DNA of 64,000 bases from Exophiala sp. HKRS030 (taxonomy: Eukaryota > Ascomycota > Eurotiomycetes > Chaetothyriales > Herpotrichiellaceae): positions 2,170,001-2,234,000 of the forward strand of contig JAHWDD010000004.1 in assembly GCA_023897205.1 (NCBI GenBank), in the 5' to 3' direction. A model generated the notes under the pieces. The model was not told the origin of the DNA, did no database searches, and worked only from the letters and a program-made list of their open reading frames with translations. A program made the position numbers and the translations under genes. Position 1 is the first letter of the stretch; each line of letters begins with the position of its first letter. Below are positions 1 to 12,959 of the stretch, piece after piece.

Positions 1-914
1 TGGTATCTAGCTAGGTGAGATTCGCCTAGAAGGCCGTGAGAGTAAGCAGAGCCTTCGTGGACGAAAGTTGATTTGTGGCAATGATGGGAAAAGCCAGTCT
101 GGTGGTTTGATATGGACTGAGGTTGAAGTGAGGGTGAGCCTGCAGGCAGCCGGAGGGGATCGAGGAGCAGGTGAATCGGGCTGTTGCTTCCGTCTCCGCA
201 ATACCGCACACCGGTCCTAAAACAGAGGAAGAGCTTCAGTCAAATGGGTCGATCGAGGTCAGGACAGATGTCAGGGCAGTCGAGACCCAGTCAAAGGCAT
301 CTACGAGGCGACAGACATGATGAGTGCCTTTGAAACCGATTGGAAGTCTCGCCTTCGAGTCAGGGAAGTAGTTGTACAGGTCGCAGGCTACAATGAGGGG
401 CACCGAAGTCACTTTAGAGCCCCAAACAGGCTAAGTCCACGACCTTATCGTTATCGCACGGCCGCCCTTATCCATATCTACAAATAGCGCCAACACTAAC
501 AAAATAAGGCGCACATCATTCCGGAGTAAATAGCTTTCCCGTCCTGAACGAGGCTGAATATACGGAGTAATGAGAGGCATTTTACAGTGGCCCGTCTCCG
601 AGCAGTCAAAATCGTTTTCATCTCCAAGTCTTATTATACAATGATATACTCCGTACACCGGGACTTTTCTGTCTTTTGATCAACGTCCTGCATTAAATCC
701 ACACCCTAACTCGGGGTGCCGTCCACCCCATGCAAATAGAAAGGCCCATGTCCCGAAGGCTAACAAGAGAATCCCCATTACGTACAGGTTAGAAGCCTCA
801 TATAGATCGCTCGTCAGTACGTCGGCCCATGATACAAGAAATGAGAGGAGGAGGGAGAGATGCTTCGCCATATGCATTAAATCAATCAAGGTGCATAGTG
901 TTTCGTCGCCAATT
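1..914. other. gene-free left edge
   Basis: No credible gene seen. The stretch lies downstream of TOM70 and probably holds its 3' UTR. It carries two exact copies of the dispersed 9-mer TACGGAGTA (561-569, and reverse complement at 647-655). A small minus-strand ORF at 680-889 with two hydrophobic stretches was considered and not accepted. Confidence 0.6.
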
Positions 915-2937
915 TTATCTCATCTGGGGCCCGCCGAGTCCGGCTCCCTCCATTTGTTGTAGACGAGCAGCGAGCTGGGGATATTTCTGCGAGACTTCAA
1001 GTTGTGTTCGAGTAGCTTCGGCATAGGACAGTGCGTTGACGATCTCTCCTTCCGTCCTTGAAAGCTCTGCCGCACGTTCAAAGTACTCCAAAGCTTTCAC
1101 GACCTTGCCTTGTTGGAGAAGCAATTGGGCCATGGTGGCAACCGCAATATCGCACTCAGGATCCACTGGTAATCAAATTAACATTTGTACCACGACTGCG
1201 GTGAATATAACTTACAAACTAGTGCCTTTTCGCAGAGGTCTTCGGCTGCTTTGAAGTCTTGCTTCCATTGGAAGAGAGCAAGAGCTTTGTTGATCAACGG
1301 CAGTACATTGATAGCTCCTGTGGGTTTTGTCTGCCGCTCCATCTCAATGGCTGTATCGAATCTTTCGATAGCTTCCTGATACTTCTGTTGGTCAAGCAAC
1401 AGCTCACCGTAGTAGTTGTACACATCAGGAACCTTGTCAAAGTTCTTGATCGTTCGGCGGAAAGTGGCCATCGAGGACGCAATGGATCCCATCTTGTACT
1501 GAGTAACACCTAATTGGATGTGTGAGTAAATGAACTCTCTGTCCAAATCGATCGACTTTTGGTAATCTTTTGCCGCATCAGCGAACTCTCCCAGGATGAA
1601 GTGAAGCTGTGCACGGTGGTAAAAGATGTCAGGATCGTCCTTGTTCTGCGCTGTGGCTTTGTCGAAGTCGTCTGAGGCCAGGTCCTTGTTGCCAAGCTCA
1701 AGCTGGACGCTGGCACGTTTGATGTATGCTTGTGTGAAAGCAGGTTGCAGTTCGATGGCCTTTGTAAGGTCTTCTAGGGCCGGCGTTGTATCCCCCTCCA
1801 GATAAAGGAATGTCGCACGCATGTTGTGAGCAAAAGCCTCGTGTTCGCCGAGATCCCCAAGCTCCAAGGCCTTCTTGAACGCCGCAGATGCTTCATCATA
1901 CCCTTCTGCGGTTCTCTTCTTCATAGCGTTGAGCCCGCGTTGAAGTTGACCCTTGCCCGTCTCCTCGCCGAGATCCGCACTTTCTTCCAAACCAGACGGC
2001 GGTGGTTGCGGACGGAAGCTCTGGAGGTAGTTGGAGACGAATGTGGCACTGGGCAATTTATTCTTCTTCTCGGCGAGTATCGCCTTTCCCTTCTTCTCAG
2101 CCACCTTTTTCAGTAGTCTCTCAACACTCTGTGCGCTATTTTCATTCTTGAATCCATCGATAATGCAGCTAGCAGTGTAGTCGAGGAGAGCCTCGGAAAA
2201 GAAGCCCAGGTGTTCGTAAGCATGGGCTCGTCGATTCAAAGCCTTGACATATTCTGCATCCATAGAAATCGCCGCAGTAGTGTCTTCAACGACTTTATCC
2301 CATTCGCTAAGCGCATTGTAACAGGCAGCACGGTTGGAGTAGTAGACAGGATCAGGCTTGCATAGAATAGCTTTTCCATACAGCTCAATGGCCCTGTTGT
2401 AATCCTTCGAGCCATAAGCTTTGTTGCCTGCAGCCTTCAGCTTCCCTGCATATGTCGCTCGATCCTGCTTATTGTCAGCGCTGCCACAAATCGACCGGTA
2501 TAGTGTGATGCAAACCTCGGCAGTAAAACTCTCTACCGTGGATTCGTTGATCTCGGGCAGTTCGTCCTCGGTCTCGACGGTGGGAGGCTTGGGCACAGTC
2601 CCTGGATGTTGTCAGTTCTAAGCTGCTATATGTGCATCTCAAGTCCGCGTCACTGACCAGCTTCAGTATCGTTCAGACTGATGCCAGACTTCTGTGCCTC
2701 TTCCGCGGCTTTCTTTTCTTTCCGTCGCTCTTTCTTACTCTTTCGCTTTTCTGTAGGTGAAGACGACGGTGTCGATTTCTGACCGGAGAAGTAGTAGATG
2801 GCCCCAGCGCTGGTGATAACCACGACAGTTCCAGCGATGGTGTATGCAACTGCTTTGTTCTCCGATACCCAATTCGAGACGCGATCCCACAGAGATGGCG
2901 CAGCGCGCGAAGCATCGATCCCGATCGGCTCTGCCAT
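915..2937 (-). CDS. TOM70: mitochondrial import receptor TOM70 (TPR protein)
   Basis: Outer-membrane receptor that binds Hsp70/Hsp90-held precursors, chiefly metabolite carriers, and passes them to the TOM channel. Three exons (2937-2658, 2601-1216, 1165-915) give 638 residues, the usual Tom70 size. The N-terminus has one hydrophobic anchor (about residues 29-51, ending AIYYFSG), then a Lys/Glu-rich charged linker ([11 protein letters not shown]), the outer-membrane signal-anchor layout of this family. The rest is tetratricopeptide repeats, starting with the clamp-type TPRs ([21 protein letters not shown] onward) and running to the C-terminus. Introns are 56 and 50 bp with GTCAGT and GTAAGT donors; the frame is kept across both. 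It is head-to-head with the aminodeoxychorismate lyase gene. Identification is firm; exon ends are inferred from splice consensus. Confidence 0.93.
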
Positions 2938-3359
2938 GGTGAGGACTAATGTACAAGAAAAGGAAAGCTAGAAAGATGCAAACAAAATGTTAGGGAGAAG
3001 GACGGAGATAGCAAGACAAAAGTCTGGGTGACAAGTTCGAGGGTTCAAAAATGTTCCCAAGCACAGACACGGACAAGTGCATCATCCCAGAAATCTGCAG
3101 ATGCAGATTCGAGAGCATTTGGCCAATAAACAAGCTCCATTTATTCTGCGTGTCGGACTCTAAATTCGCCGGACTACGGTGACGCACAATTCATCCAATC
3201 CATCCAATTCATCCCAGTATGAATGCCTCCCGTTTTAGGTATGCTCGTCCCGATCTCTTTCGTTGCCTAGATTCTAGTGCCTCGAACCTCTAAACTGTAT
3301 GGTACGTGGGGGGCGTTGACATATCAATGCCATCGACTATATGATTGGAAGTGAAGGTC
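2938..3359. promoter_or_regulatory. shared promoter region, TOM70 / lyase
   Basis: About 420 bp between two divergent start codons, so it must hold both promoters. No TATA box or known operator stands out. An ATG followed directly by a GTACGT donor-like sequence (3299-3307) could be a mini first exon for the plus-strand gene, but the downstream ATG at 3360 is the simpler start. Confidence 0.45.
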
Positions 3360-4223
3360 ATGTCTGTTGGTGGCTCCCAAGCGTTGCCTTGCACGAATGC
3401 AACACCTGAGCACGATCCTGGTTTTAGGATCATAACAACGATGAGGAACATAGCTTTCAGCTCAGGAGATGCCCTAATGGCGAATCCGTGCATTTCAGAA
3501 TGGCACACACGCAATGAGAAGCTGCTGTCATTTCACTGTGAACGCTTTCGTGCAGCAGCACATGCTTTCAACTGGATCTCAGCCTCTCAAGAACTGGACA
3601 AAGCCACTTTTATACACCGATTAGAACAAGCAGTGGAGGAGGCTACAAGCTCCAATCCACAGCCAAGCACTGGAAAGATCCAAGACATCAGAGTACGGAT
3701 CTTGATTGACCGTGAAGGCAAGATTTCAGCTGAGAGTGTCCCGATGGGTGGTGAGCGCCTGCTGGAGGCGCTCACCACCGATACTTTCCATCAGTTGCCA
3801 GCAAACGGACCCCCGCCTTCAATCTCGCGAGATGATCGTTGCTCAAGCATCTCTGTTGATAGCGCTCCCACAACGCCGGTCTTGTATACGTTGCATAAAA
3901 CGACTCACCGAAATCCCTATGATTTGGCACGAGAGCGTGCGAAGATTAGCAAATCACCACCAGGGGAATGCGAAGTTCTTTTGTTCAATCCCAGGCAAGA
4001 GATAATGGAGGCGAGTTTGTGCACAGTGTATTTCTATCGCAATGGAAAATGGATTGTACCGTCGTCCGAAACAGGTGGGATGAATAGCGCTACAAAGCTA
4101 TGGGCTCTCGATGAAGGGTTCTGTACAGAAGGCATCGTCAAGCTTGAGGGTGTCAAGCAGGGGGAAATTGTTTGGTTGAGCAACGCGCTCAGAGGCTTCT
4201 TTCTTGGGAGAATTTATTTCTAG
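3360..4223 (+). CDS. ABZ2: aminodeoxychorismate lyase-like PLP enzyme (Abz2 family)
   Basis: Fold-type IV PLP enzyme expected to release pyruvate from 4-amino-4-deoxychorismate to give p-aminobenzoate for folate synthesis. A single 287-residue exon. The N-terminal segment FRIITTMRN, the central RVLIDREGKISAESVPM, the block YTLHKTTHRNPYDLARERA with the presumed PLP-binding lysine, and the C-terminal EVLLFNPRQEIMEASLCTVYF follow the order seen in yeast Abz2. The first in-frame ATG at 3360 is used; a TTG-initiated reading from 3345 is unlikely. The stop codon overlaps that of the convergent TrpRS gene. A perfect 13-bp inverted repeat lies inside the coding region at 3747-3779. The family call is good; the exact substrate is inferred. 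Confidence 0.78.
   Translation: MSVGGSQALPCTNATPEHDPGFRIITTMRNIAFSSGDALMANPCISEWHTRNEKLLSFHCERFRAAAHAFNWISASQELDKATFIHRLEQAVEEATSSNPQPSTGKIQDIRVRILIDREGKISAESVPMGGERLLEALTTDTFHQLPANGPPPSISRDDRCSSISVDSAPTTPVLYTLHKTTHRNPYDLARERAKISKSPPGECEVLLFNPRQEIMEASLCTVYFYRNGKWIVPSSETGGMNSATKLWALDEGFCTEGIVKLEGVKQGEIVWLSNALRGFFLGRIYF
3747..3779. repeat. perfect 13-bp hairpin inside coding sequence
   Basis: GGTGGTGAGCGCC at 3747-3759 and its exact reverse complement at 3767-3779 are separated by a 7-nt loop. It lies within the lyase reading frame, over residues around GGERLLEALTT. It is directly visible; a role in mRNA structure is inference only. Confidence 0.8.
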
Positions 4224-5635
4224 TTTTCAGGCTTCGTACGTCCAATGCTCATCTTCTTTGCGTGTCCTGGACCCACTTTCGTCTTTCCGCCTTCCTTCTT
4301 TTCTTCGACAGAATCCTTCTTGACAGGGTTTGGATTGCCCTGATACGTAAGCTGCTTGAAAGCGAAGAAGTCTTGCCTAACCTCATCAGTAACAGCTTTC
4401 CTCCGAGCTTGGAATCCTACCACATAATCTTGCAGATACTTGATACAAATCTGCTTGATCTCTCCAGTCAACATTTCTCCTGATTCGTAGGCTTTCTTAA
4501 TGCGGGCAAGCTCCTCATCATCCTCCATAAAGAACGTCATATATTGGAACGGAACATCGACTTTTGTATTTCCGCCCAGTTCACGTTGCTTTTCGGCAGT
4601 ATCTTGACCTCCTGAGAAGGCAAAACGATTGATCTTATTTTTGATTTGATTGGGCGTGTCGGTCAAAAAAATGGCCGAGGAATCAATACTAGCCGACATC
4701 TTCGAACCTGGCCCTTGCAGTGCAGGAAGGAAAATCGAGTGTATAAGTGACGGTTTCTTGCACTTCATCTGCTCTGCATTCTCGCGGCATTGTCGGAAGT
4801 AGGGGTCTTGGTCTATGGCACATGGAATGAGACATGGTATGCTTCGGACCTTTGCTGGATTGTCACCAAAGATATGGGGGAATGATGTCGCAAAGGCGGG
4901 CGCGGATTGCACTGCGCAGAAGAAGATCTCGCCAACATTGTTGCCGCTGTTGAAGCCGAATGTGCCGTAGATTTGGTTTGCGGTGATCCGTTTGGCCATC
5001 GAAATAACGTTGTCGAAAAAAGGGGTGCCCATGATACCGCCTGTATCGTTGAAAATAAATGTCTTCGATGGATCAAACCCAATGGCGATAATGTCTTTCG
5101 CATTGTCCAAGGCGAACTTCTTGACATCTTCAAGTTTCAACTTTTTGGAGTGCATGAACTTCTCATCATCGGTCAGCTGGATGACGAGAGGACAGTCGAA
5201 TGTGTCTTGGAGGAATTTTGTGAACTCGAAAGGCACTGAATGTCCGACGTGCATGCTATCGCTACTAGGCCCACGGCCAGTGTAGAGGTAGAAGGGCTCG
5301 CCTTTTTCATATCTGTCCAGAATCTTTCCCAGATCTCGATGCGAAAAGACAATGCCTCTCCGCATGAATCTGTGCGCTCTTTTTCCCGTAACTCTTTCGA
5401 ATCGTTCGAGCAGCTCAGTGTTGATAGGTGTGGCACCGAACTCTCGCGTGAGCTTCTCGTAGTCGACCGGGAGTAGTTTTCCGCTCTCGTCCACACCTCC
5501 AGATACCTCAAAAGGCGTAATCCGCTGTGCCATGCTCTGCGCAGGGGCTTGGTCTGCAAGGGCGCTCGTTGTCAACTTGGGCGGCTGGCCCGGCTCATCT
5601 GCAGGCCTAGCGCCTGTTGCTGTCGAGTCTGCCAT
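4220..5635 (-). CDS. WRS1: cytosolic tryptophanyl-tRNA synthetase
   Basis: Class Ic aminoacyl-tRNA synthetase that charges tRNA-Trp in the cytosol. An uninterrupted 471-residue frame with no mitochondrial presequence. The HIGH-like motif is MHVGH (about residues 128-132), preceded by YLYTGRGPSSDS as in eukaryotic TrpRS. The KMSKS-like loop is KMSAS (about 312-316). The stretch TGGIMGTPFF and the C-terminal anticodon-binding helices (GEIKQICIKYLQDYVVGFQ) also fit the eukaryotic/archaeal type. The start at 5635 opens a poorly conserved 40-residue Ala/Pro-rich extension, and no other ATG in frame is better. It is convergent with the lyase gene: the sequence CTAG at 4220-4223 supplies a TAG stop to both genes. 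Head-to-head with the PRELI gene on its other side. Confidence 0.95.
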   Translation of the reverse strand: MADSTATGARPADEPGQPPKLTTSALADQAPAQSMAQRITPFEVSGGVDESGKLLPVDYEKLTREFGATPINTELLERFERVTGKRAHRFMRRGIVFSHRDLGKILDRYEKGEPFYLYTGRGPSSDSMHVGHSVPFEFTKFLQDTFDCPLVIQLTDDEKFMHSKKLKLEDVKKFALDNAKDIIAIGFDPSKTFIFNDTGGIMGTPFFDNVISMAKRITANQIYGTFGFNSGNNVGEIFFCAVQSAPAFATSFPHIFGDNPAKVRSIPCLIPCAIDQDPYFRQCRENAEQMKCKKPSLIHSIFLPALQGPGSKMSASIDSSAIFLTDTPNQIKNKINRFAFSGGQDTAEKQRELGGNTKVDVPFQYMTFFMEDDEELARIKKAYESGEMLTGEIKQICIKYLQDYVVGFQARRKAVTDEVRQDFFAFKQLTYQGNPNPVKKDSVEEKKEGGKTKVGPGHAKKMSIGRTKPEN

Positions 5636-6147
5636 TCTGATATGTTATGATCAGGCGAGAAGGAAATGACAACGCTTCAAGAATAACGAAGCAGAGTACT
5701 ACTTTCGCGGGGTGAATGCGGCTGCGTCCTTGTAAACGGATGTCTGCAGGCCGGACTCACGGTGCCTGGAACGGATACAATCGAGTTTTACGGTCGAAAG
5801 TAGCCTGATGCAAGTTGTTCCAGATTCAAAATGAATGGCAGGGCCACGCGCGCAAGATCACTCAAAACGAGGTACTCCGTATGTGCTGTCCACACTGCGC
5901 AACTCGCCAAAATCATTGTGGCTTCAAGGGTCGTTGAGATTAGATAAGATCTTTCCCTCTGATCTGCCGTGACGTGCAACGATTTTATCTCCGCAGCCAA
6001 GACCTTCTCCTCTTCTATCGTCCAGGCCCCAAGTGGCAATTGATTGCCAGAGCTCACGCGAGTCGATGAAAAAAGACCCTCGACCTGGTTGCCAACATCA
6101 TCATCCTTCTAATATTCTTTCCTTTCTCCTCCATGTCTTAAGCCAAG
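5636..6147. promoter_or_regulatory. shared promoter region, TrpRS / PRELI
   Basis: 512 bp between divergent starts. It contains one TACGGAGTA copy in reverse orientation (5873-5881), roughly midway. No other recognisable element was found. Confidence 0.5.
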
Positions 6148-6885
6148 ATGAAATTCTACGAAAGTTCCTTCAATTACGACTATACATTCCCTGCCGTGAC
6201 CCTCGCATATTTCCTCCGGTATCCGAATCCTTACTCAAGGCATGTCCTGAGCTCCGATGTCATTGATCGCTATGTCGATCCGGAGACACAGCGATTGCAT
6301 ACTGTTCGATTGCACCTGAAAAAGTCGAAAGTCCCTGCGGGCATCTTGAAATTCCTTCCACGTGGTCTCGCTGGACCCGGCGGCGCAAGTCAGAGTTACA
6401 TTCTTGAAAAAACCACAATTGACGTTAAAGAGGGATGGATGGAGACCGAGTCCAAAAACATGGAATGGACCGGCATACTGAGTGTCGTGGAACGTCAGAG
6501 CTTTCGACGTCAACGTTTGGTTGATCTAGCAGAGGGCTCGAACAACGATCTCGAACGTGCGAAAGAAACCACCTCATGCAGGACCGTGGTGACGTTTGTC
6601 TCTCATCTCGGTCAAGGCAAGCTTCTCAGCTGGAGACACAAAGACAATCATCATGGAACACAAGAGGAAGATGCGCCGAAACAAGGTTTCTTCGCCTCGC
6701 TGTCCACATCAGGCATTCAACGCACAGTTGAACTCATTGGAGTTAAAAGGACGAAGTCGGCCCTTGTCAATGGAAAGGAAGGAATGAATGTGGTGTTGGA
6801 GCGGCTCCGAAGCGGTGGGATTGTGGGTGTCTTGGAGGGCATGAGACGAGATCGCTTGGAAACTGTCGCTGGAGAGGCACACTGA
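6148..6885 (+). CDS. PRELI/MSF1 (Ups-type) phospholipid transfer protein
   Basis: PRELI/MSF1 proteins carry phosphatidic acid (Ups1) or phosphatidylserine (Ups2) across the mitochondrial intermembrane space with Mdm35. A single 245-residue exon. The first half matches the family: KFYESSFNYDYTFPAVTLAYFLRYPNPYSRHVLSSDVIDR, written here only as landmarks around residues 2-42, including the hallmark RYPNPYS...HVLS. MEWTGILSVVE follows near residue 110. The second half is longer and less conserved than usual: a charged segment (about residues 140-190) separates the core from the C-terminal helix (VERLRS-like region near residue 225), making it larger than the roughly 175-residue yeast proteins. 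Whether it is the Ups1 or Ups2 orthologue cannot be decided from sequence alone. Confidence 0.82.
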   Translation: MKFYESSFNYDYTFPAVTLAYFLRYPNPYSRHVLSSDVIDRYVDPETQRLHTVRLHLKKSKVPAGILKFLPRGLAGPGGASQSYILEKTTIDVKEGWMETESKNMEWTGILSVVERQSFRRQRLVDLAEGSNNDLERAKETTSCRTVVTFVSHLGQGKLLSWRHKDNHHGTQEEDAPKQGFFASLSTSGIQRTVELIGVKRTKSALVNGKEGMNVVLERLRSGGIVGVLEGMRRDRLETVAGEAH

Positions 6886-7619
6886 TGACCACTCCTCTGA
6901 TCATGCACAAGGCATGATCGAGCAGCCTCGGTCATATTGTCTTGATGTGTATTACTAATTTAGTTGTGATTTAAGCAAGGCGCTGGGGTTTTGATTGTGA
7001 GCGCTCTGCTTGTTTACGGCACGAAAAATGTATCCTATTGCAGTGCTATGTAGGTTGGTTGGTAGCTATGGTATGAAGGAAGCTATGTCCACTCACACCG
7101 ACCATGTCTGCAACACCTGTCTGACCCAATAAACACGAACGTCTCTGGCGGTGCAGGGTGATCGCCTCTGTCCTCAAATGCTAACAGAGCTTCGGCTCGC
7201 CCAGCGACCTCAGAGCACTTCTTCATACGAAGGTGGAGGATTATCTCACATTTAGCGAGTGGATGTGAGGTCGGGGCGATGAGTGCGAGTCACTGGTACC
7301 ATAGTAGGTATATCACGCTCTCCTTTCCCTCCTTAACAACCGAAAATCTTCACCACAAGATGATTGAAATTGTACACTCACTGTAAAGCCACAGCTTTAC
7401 ATGGCGAGTTATTCCTTCACTCTTGGCGAAGATATGAAGATGAGCATGAGGTGAGAGATGTTATATCTCATCTGACGTTCATTCAAACTCCTCTTCCTTC
7501 CACTTTCCACGTTCCTTTCCTTCCTATTCCAGTCACTCATTTCAAGCAAACTTGACAGCCAATGGTTACCCATTCGTTCATCGCTTCTCTTGCCACTCCT
7601 TCCAAGAGTCGTGGTCGGA
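6886..7619. other. intergenic stretch, no feature seen
   Basis: 734 bp between two plus-strand genes. It probably holds the PRELI 3' UTR and the promoter of the secreted-protein gene. A pyrimidine-rich stretch at about 7485-7535 (CTCCTCTTCCTTCCACTTTCC-like) resembles a leader or promoter CT block. Nothing else recognised. Confidence 0.4.
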
Positions 7620-8437
7620 ATGTTGGCACTCATCCCTTTCTCGTGGTTGAGTGCCATCTTGCTGTTGACCTTCCTATCACATACTCAAGCCGCCCGAAAG
7701 TATGATCGACGAAGTGACCTTCAAGAAGTCCCGCCAATCAACCTTACCACTGCGGGCTGGATTGTGCCACTTCAAGGAAGTGAGACTTGTGACGGTATTG
7801 TCGGGAAATCAGAATGTACGTATTGATCATTAGTATTTGCTTGGACGTTGCTAACATTTGAGTAGGCACAGATGCTCTCACTGCTCCTGCTGCGGACAAG
7901 CATCTTCAATATCTGGCCATCGCTCGAGGATTTTACTTCTACAACTGTAGCGCTCCTGACACCTCTCCTGTTTTCGAATATCAATCTACACAGTTGTACA
8001 ATGCTGCGCCCCTCCTGGCCCCATCAATGGTTGAAGAAACATTCCATGCGCTCATTCCACAACTGTATGACTACGACTATGCGCAACTCGACAACTCTAC
8101 ACTTGAATGCATGGGGACAATCGGGACAGACAATAACACCGCCATTGTCACTTTGTTTGACATCGCCACTTTCGAGGCAATACCGGTAGATTCTGTGCTG
8201 GCTCCGAATGACCCAAAGGAAAATGGTCGGTGGGCACATTCCATCAGTCCTGGCAAGTCTTGGGAAGTCTATCGTGTTGAAGTGGTTGGCGGAAGTCCAC
8301 CTGTTTGCGGGCGGGAGGTTGCGAGCTACGAAAGAGAATATGCAGCAGAGTACTGGTTTTTCCATTCCGATGGAGAGGATCTATGGACCAACATCACTCA
8401 ATCGAATGTCGGTGCCAGCGCCAAAGCATTCGTATGA
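7620..8437 (+). CDS. secreted DUF3455-like protein
   Basis: Function unknown. Two exons (7620-7815, 7866-8437) joined across a 50-bp GTACGT intron give 255 residues. The start at 7620 opens a clear signal peptide (LALIPFSWLSAILLLTFLSHTQA) with a likely cut after the QA. The mature part has the fungal DUF3455 pattern: LQYLAIARGFYFYNC near the start, a central block about loss or gain of a gas-like/malate-dehydrogenase-named family (GTDNNTAIVTLFDI), and a late aromatic block AEYWFFHSDG. Two cysteines, C in FYNC and C in PPVCG, could pair. An ATG at 7562 is in another frame. Assignment to DUF3455 is from memory of the pattern and moderately sure; secretion is well supported. Confidence 0.7.
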
Positions 8438-12070
<3,633 letters not shown>

Positions 12071-12959
12071 ATTGCGAACAGTGTCGAGTGGACAAGGCTG
12101 AAATCTTGAAACAGTGGGGTGGCAATACCTAAAGTGTGGTGATGATGATTTTCATGTATGATTTGTTTGATACCAACTCACGGGCGAAGGACGGTCTATG
12201 CAAGGGAGTCGACGTATGGCTCTATGGTTGGGTTAGGAGTTTGGGGTTTTGTTTTCCCAAGTTCGGCGGCATTTGAATGGAGTTGATCCTGACTCTTGAA
12301 CATGCAAAGGGAAAATTGCACGACTGAATCAAAACCATGGGATATGCCTAGCAGAATCTGAGGGCAGCAAGTATATTTACGAAGCTCTGCCAGGAAGGAA
12401 TGAATCCATGTAGTTCTTGATAGAACCAATGATGAATGACATGAACGTTTAGAGCTGTTTTTAGTTTCTTTTGTGCATCCTAGAGCACCGCTGTAATAGA
12501 CTGTCGCTGTGCTGCTGTGGTCATAGAAGTATTGCTGTTGGTGATGGGACAATATCTATCTGATAGAGTAGATAGAGGTAGGCACACCACAGTGAGATGG
12601 TTGTTGACCAATGATTGGTTGATCGGCGATACGTGTGGCCGTGTCCGACTCACGACTTCATGATTGATTGATTCATTCATTCATTCCAACCCTTTTGACC
12701 TCGAACACTTGATGGAACCCAACATCTTCAATCAATCTCCATTCAATTTATTTGCAGAGGCTATACATTGTCTGTGTCGAGTATTTGTAGACCAGCCCTG
12801 AGGCACTGTTTGAGCTCGTGTCGGTATCCTATACGGAGCCTCGACTCGTGTCATCAACCAACCTTTTTCATCTACGAGTACCTTGTCCACCCCGAAAACA
12901 GCCGTTACAGGACACGTCAAGATATCACTGTTATCGACGGCCGCCGTTGACACTTCATC
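12071..12959. other. intergenic stretch, SNF1 / sugar transporter
   Basis: About 0.9 kb. The left end may contain an alternative last SNF1 exon (12115-12132). A short tetranucleotide run (TGAT followed by TTCA units) lies at 12661-12686. The rest shows nothing recognisable; it should include the transporter promoter. Confidence 0.4.

Noticed and set aside
680..889. Minus-strand ORF of 69 codons with two hydrophobic stretches
   Set aside because: It starts 26 bp after the TOM70 stop, probably in its 3' UTR; short, no homology recognised and no second exon found.
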